In this document: positions 41,385 to 42,936 of the stretch, piece by piece
Layout of the letters: each line of letters starts with the position of its first letter
Numbering within the stretch: the stretch's first letter is position 1
NCBI GenBank assembly: GCA_034113365.1
Contig: JAXEXP010000136.1
Coordinates: 1 to 42,936 of the forward strand
DNA: 42,936 bases
Origin: Spyradocola sp034113365
Lineage (GTDB): Bacteria; Bacillota; Clostridia; Christensenellales; UBA1750
Direction: 5' to 3'
The notes under the pieces: model-generated
The model's database searches: none
What the model saw: the letters and a program-made list of their open reading frames with translations, nothing else
What the model was told of the DNA's origin: nothing
Program-made: the position numbers and the translations under genes

Positions 41385-41412
41385 ATTATACTTTTTCCCC
41401 GCCGCTTGTCAA
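41385..41412 (-). promoter_or_regulatory. Consensus promoter of the HAD hydrolase gene
   Basis: On the minus strand TTGACA (41412-41407) and TATAAT (41390-41385) are 16 bases apart. The -35 overlaps that of the divergent promoter. Confidence 0.8.
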
Positions 41413-41434
41413 AACCGCTCCGCAGCGCTATACT
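41406..41434 (+). promoter_or_regulatory. Promoter of the radical SAM gene
   Basis: TTGTCA (41406-41411) and TATACT (41429-41434) are 17 bases apart; the start codon lies 34 bases downstream. Confidence 0.75.
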
Positions 41435-41467
41435 GAAACCGCATCCCAATGAAAGGAGGCGCGCGCC

Positions 41468-42589
41468 ATGCAGCCACCGCTCCATCTGCTCATCAAGCCC
41501 GCCTCGGGCAACTGCAACCTGCGCTGCACCTACTGCTTCTACGCCGACATCACCGAAAAGCGCAGCATCCCCTCCTTCGGCATGATGACCGAGGAGACGC
41601 TGGAGCTCGTCGTGCGCAAAGCCCTCTCCTCCGGCGCGCCCGAGGTCACCTTCGCCTTCCAGGGCGGCGAGCCCACGCTCTCGGGCCTGCCCTTCTTCCG
41701 CCGCCTGATGGCGCTGGAAGCGCAGTACAATACGCACCATGCCACGCTGCACAACGCCATCCAGACCAACGGCATGCTGCTGAACGACGAATGGGCGTCC
41801 TTCTTTGCCGAAAACCATTTCCTCGTCGGCCTCTCCGTCGATGGCACCGAGTCCGTGCACGACCTGCACCGCGTCGACGCCAGCGGCCAGGGCACCCATC
41901 ACCGCCTGATGCAGGCCGTCCGCCTCCTCAAAAAGCACAACGTGGATTTCAACATACTCACCGTCGTCACCGCCAAGGTGGCCAAGGAGATCAAGTCCAT
42001 CTACGCCTTCTACCGCCGCCAGAACCTGCCCTACCAGCAGTACATCCCCTGCCTAGACCCATTGGGCGAACCGCGCGGCGGCCACCCCTATTCGCTGACC
42101 CCGCAGCTGTACGAGCGCTTTCTCAAGGACCTGTTCGACCTGTGGTTCGACGATGTCACCCACGGCCGCTTCATCTACATCCGCTATTTTGAGAATCTGG
42201 TGGGCATGCTGTTGGGCCATCCGCCCGAAGCCTGCGGCATGATGGGCTTCTGCTCGCGCCAGAACGTCGTCGAGGCCGACGGCAGCGTCTATCCCTGCGA
42301 CTTCTACGTGCTGGACGACTACCGGCTGGGCAGCCTGGTCACAGATGACTTCGCCGACATCGACCGCGCCCGCGAAGCGCTGGGCTTCATCGAGCAGTCC
42401 CGTCCCCTCGCCGCGGAGTGCGCTTCTTGCCAATGGCGCCACCTCTGCCGCGGAGGCTGCCGCCGCGACCGCGAGCCCATGGTGGACGGCCGGCTCAGCC
42501 TCAACTACTTCTGCCCCGCCTACAAGGGCTTCTTCGCCTACGCCTACCCCCGCCTTGCGCACATCGCCCGCGCCGTCGCCCCGCGGTGA
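41468..42589 (+). CDS. Radical SAM/SPASM enzyme, anaerobic sulfatase-maturating type
   Basis: The protein has 373 residues. The radical SAM cluster is Cys16-x3-Cys20-x2-Cys23 in GNCNLRCTYCFYAD, followed by GGEPTLSG. The SPASM part has CGMMGFCSRQN, CDFYVLDDYRLGSL and CASCQWRHLCRGGC with FCPAYKGFF, which supply the two auxiliary 4Fe-4S clusters. This is the pattern of enzymes that oxidise Cys or Ser to formylglycine in sulfatases. The substrate sulfatase is not in the window, so another peptide target is possible. The ATG has AAAGGAGG 8 bases upstream. It is followed by fucO under a separate promoter. Confidence 0.93.
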   Translation: MQPPLHLLIKPASGNCNLRCTYCFYADITEKRSIPSFGMMTEETLELVVRKALSSGAPEVTFAFQGGEPTLSGLPFFRRLMALEAQYNTHHATLHNAIQTNGMLLNDEWASFFAENHFLVGLSVDGTESVHDLHRVDASGQGTHHRLMQAVRLLKKHNVDFNILTVVTAKVAKEIKSIYAFYRRQNLPYQQYIPCLDPLGEPRGGHPYSLTPQLYERFLKDLFDLWFDDVTHGRFIYIRYFENLVGMLLGHPPEACGMMGFCSRQNVVEADGSVYPCDFYVLDDYRLGSLVTDDFADIDRAREALGFIEQSRPLAAECASCQWRHLCRGGCRRDREPMVDGRLSLNYFCPAYKGFFAYAYPRLAHIARAVAPR

Positions 42590-42607
42590 GAATTCACGAT
42601 TTTGCCG

Positions 42608-42636
42608 TTGTCTATTCGTTAACGAAGTGTTATACT
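42608..42636 (+). promoter_or_regulatory. Promoter of the fucO gene
   Basis: TTGTCT (42608-42613) and TATACT (42631-42636) are 17 bases apart; start at 42677. Confidence 0.75.
42615..42626. promoter_or_regulatory. Candidate operator within the fucO promoter spacer
   Basis: TTCGTTAACGAA is a perfect 12-base palindrome between the -35 and -10 boxes, a place where a bound repressor would block transcription. The regulator is unknown. Confidence 0.45.
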
Positions 42637-42676
42637 GTATTATCATATCAAAACATACTCAGGGAGGTAATCCATC

Positions 42677-42936
42677 ATGGCCAACCGCATCGTACTGAAT
42701 GAAATCTCCTACCATGGCAAGGGCGCGATCCAGGAGATCGCAAACGAAGTCAAGGCGCATGGCTTCCAGAAGGCCTTCGTCTGCTCCGACCCCGACCTGA
42801 TCAAGTTCGGCGTCACCGCCAAGGTGCTCGCCGTGCTCGACGCCGCAGGCCTCGCCTACGAGGTCTACTCCAACATCAAGCCCAACCCCACCATCGAAAA
42901 CGTGCAGACCGGCGTGGAAGCCTTCAAGGCCTCCCA
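42677..42936 (+). CDS. fucO: Lactaldehyde reductase / iron-containing alcohol dehydrogenase, N-terminal part (3' end outside window)
   Basis: The first 86 residues are visible, beginning ANRIVLNEISYHGKGAIQEI, then GFQKAFVCSDPDLIKFG and YSNIKPNPTIENVQTGVEAF. This is the N-terminal NAD-binding part of the FucO group of group III alcohol dehydrogenases, which reduce L-lactaldehyde to propane-1,2-diol during fucose or rhamnose fermentation. The iron-binding residues lie beyond the window edge, so the exact subgroup is inferred from the first part only. The ATG at 42677 has AGGGAGG 9 bases upstream. Confidence 0.88.
   Translation, partial: MANRIVLNEISYHGKGAIQEIANEVKAHGFQKAFVCSDPDLIKFGVTAKVLAVLDAAGLAYEVYSNIKPNPTIENVQTGVEAFKAS

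Noticed and set aside
41342..41938. Upstream extension of the HAD frame on the minus strand
   Set aside because: It lies antisense in the radical SAM gene and beyond the HAD promoter, while the motif I position matches the ATG at 41341.

Overview
The window is GC-rich, densely coded DNA from an anaerobic Firmicute, most likely a gut-type Clostridia lineage (Oscillospirales or Christensenellales like). The evidence is indirect: strong GGAGG ribosome sites, a T-box leader, a YesM/YesN pair, an anaerobic sulfatase-maturase-type radical SAM enzyme, a ferredoxin-type aldo/keto reductase, a lactaldehyde reductase, DUF1002 and WYL proteins, and no sign of respiration. I cannot name a genus or species. 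No tRNA, rRNA, CRISPR array, insertion sequence or prophage was seen.

Left part (1-12.5 kb): the 3' end of a six-hairpin glycosidase and an MFS transporter run on the plus strand. A minus-strand block follows: ROK repressor (frameshifted), PfkB sugar kinase, YesN response regulator, YesM histidine kinase and a sugar-binding lipoprotein. It reads as a three-component carbohydrate sensing cassette. A hairpin terminator and a new promoter separate it from a nitrilase/amidohydrolase gene pair. A divergent promoter region drives a beta-lactamase-fold serine hydrolase.

Centre (12.5-24.3 kb): aspS2-gatC-gatA-gatB form a minus-strand operon for tRNA-dependent asparagine (and glutamine) formation. 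It has a consensus promoter and a complete T-box leader whose specifier bulge reads GAAC, so GAA (Glu) and AAC (Asn) overlap. A plus-strand ABC sugar importer (binding protein, attenuating hairpin, two permeases, no ATPase) follows, then minus-strand tag, a GH39-like glycosidase and a ferredoxin aldo/keto reductase.

Right part (24.3-42.9 kb): MFS transporter, small membrane proteins, two secreted or membrane proteins that share a transmembrane tail, HAD hydrolases, TspO, an L-Ala-D/L-Glu epimerase-like enzyme, a WYL/HD/DUF3795/VOC gene group, DUF1002 protein, solitary serine recombinase, TetR regulator, ftsH with an upstream gene of unknown function, a Ca2+-type P-ATPase, a radical SAM/SPASM enzyme and the start of fucO.

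A family of short palindromic intergenic repeats (REP-like, about 40-51 bp, core CCCCTTGAGGGG) recurs at least eight times. Three copies lie between the response regulator and kinase genes, and one copy has become the C-terminal coding end of a HAD hydrolase. Clear sigma-A type promoters and rho-independent terminators mark most transcription units. The most noteworthy items are the dual-codon T-box, the sugar sensing cassette with its broken ROK gene, the REP family and its coding use, the paired tail-sharing membrane proteins, and the unrecognised gene before ftsH.
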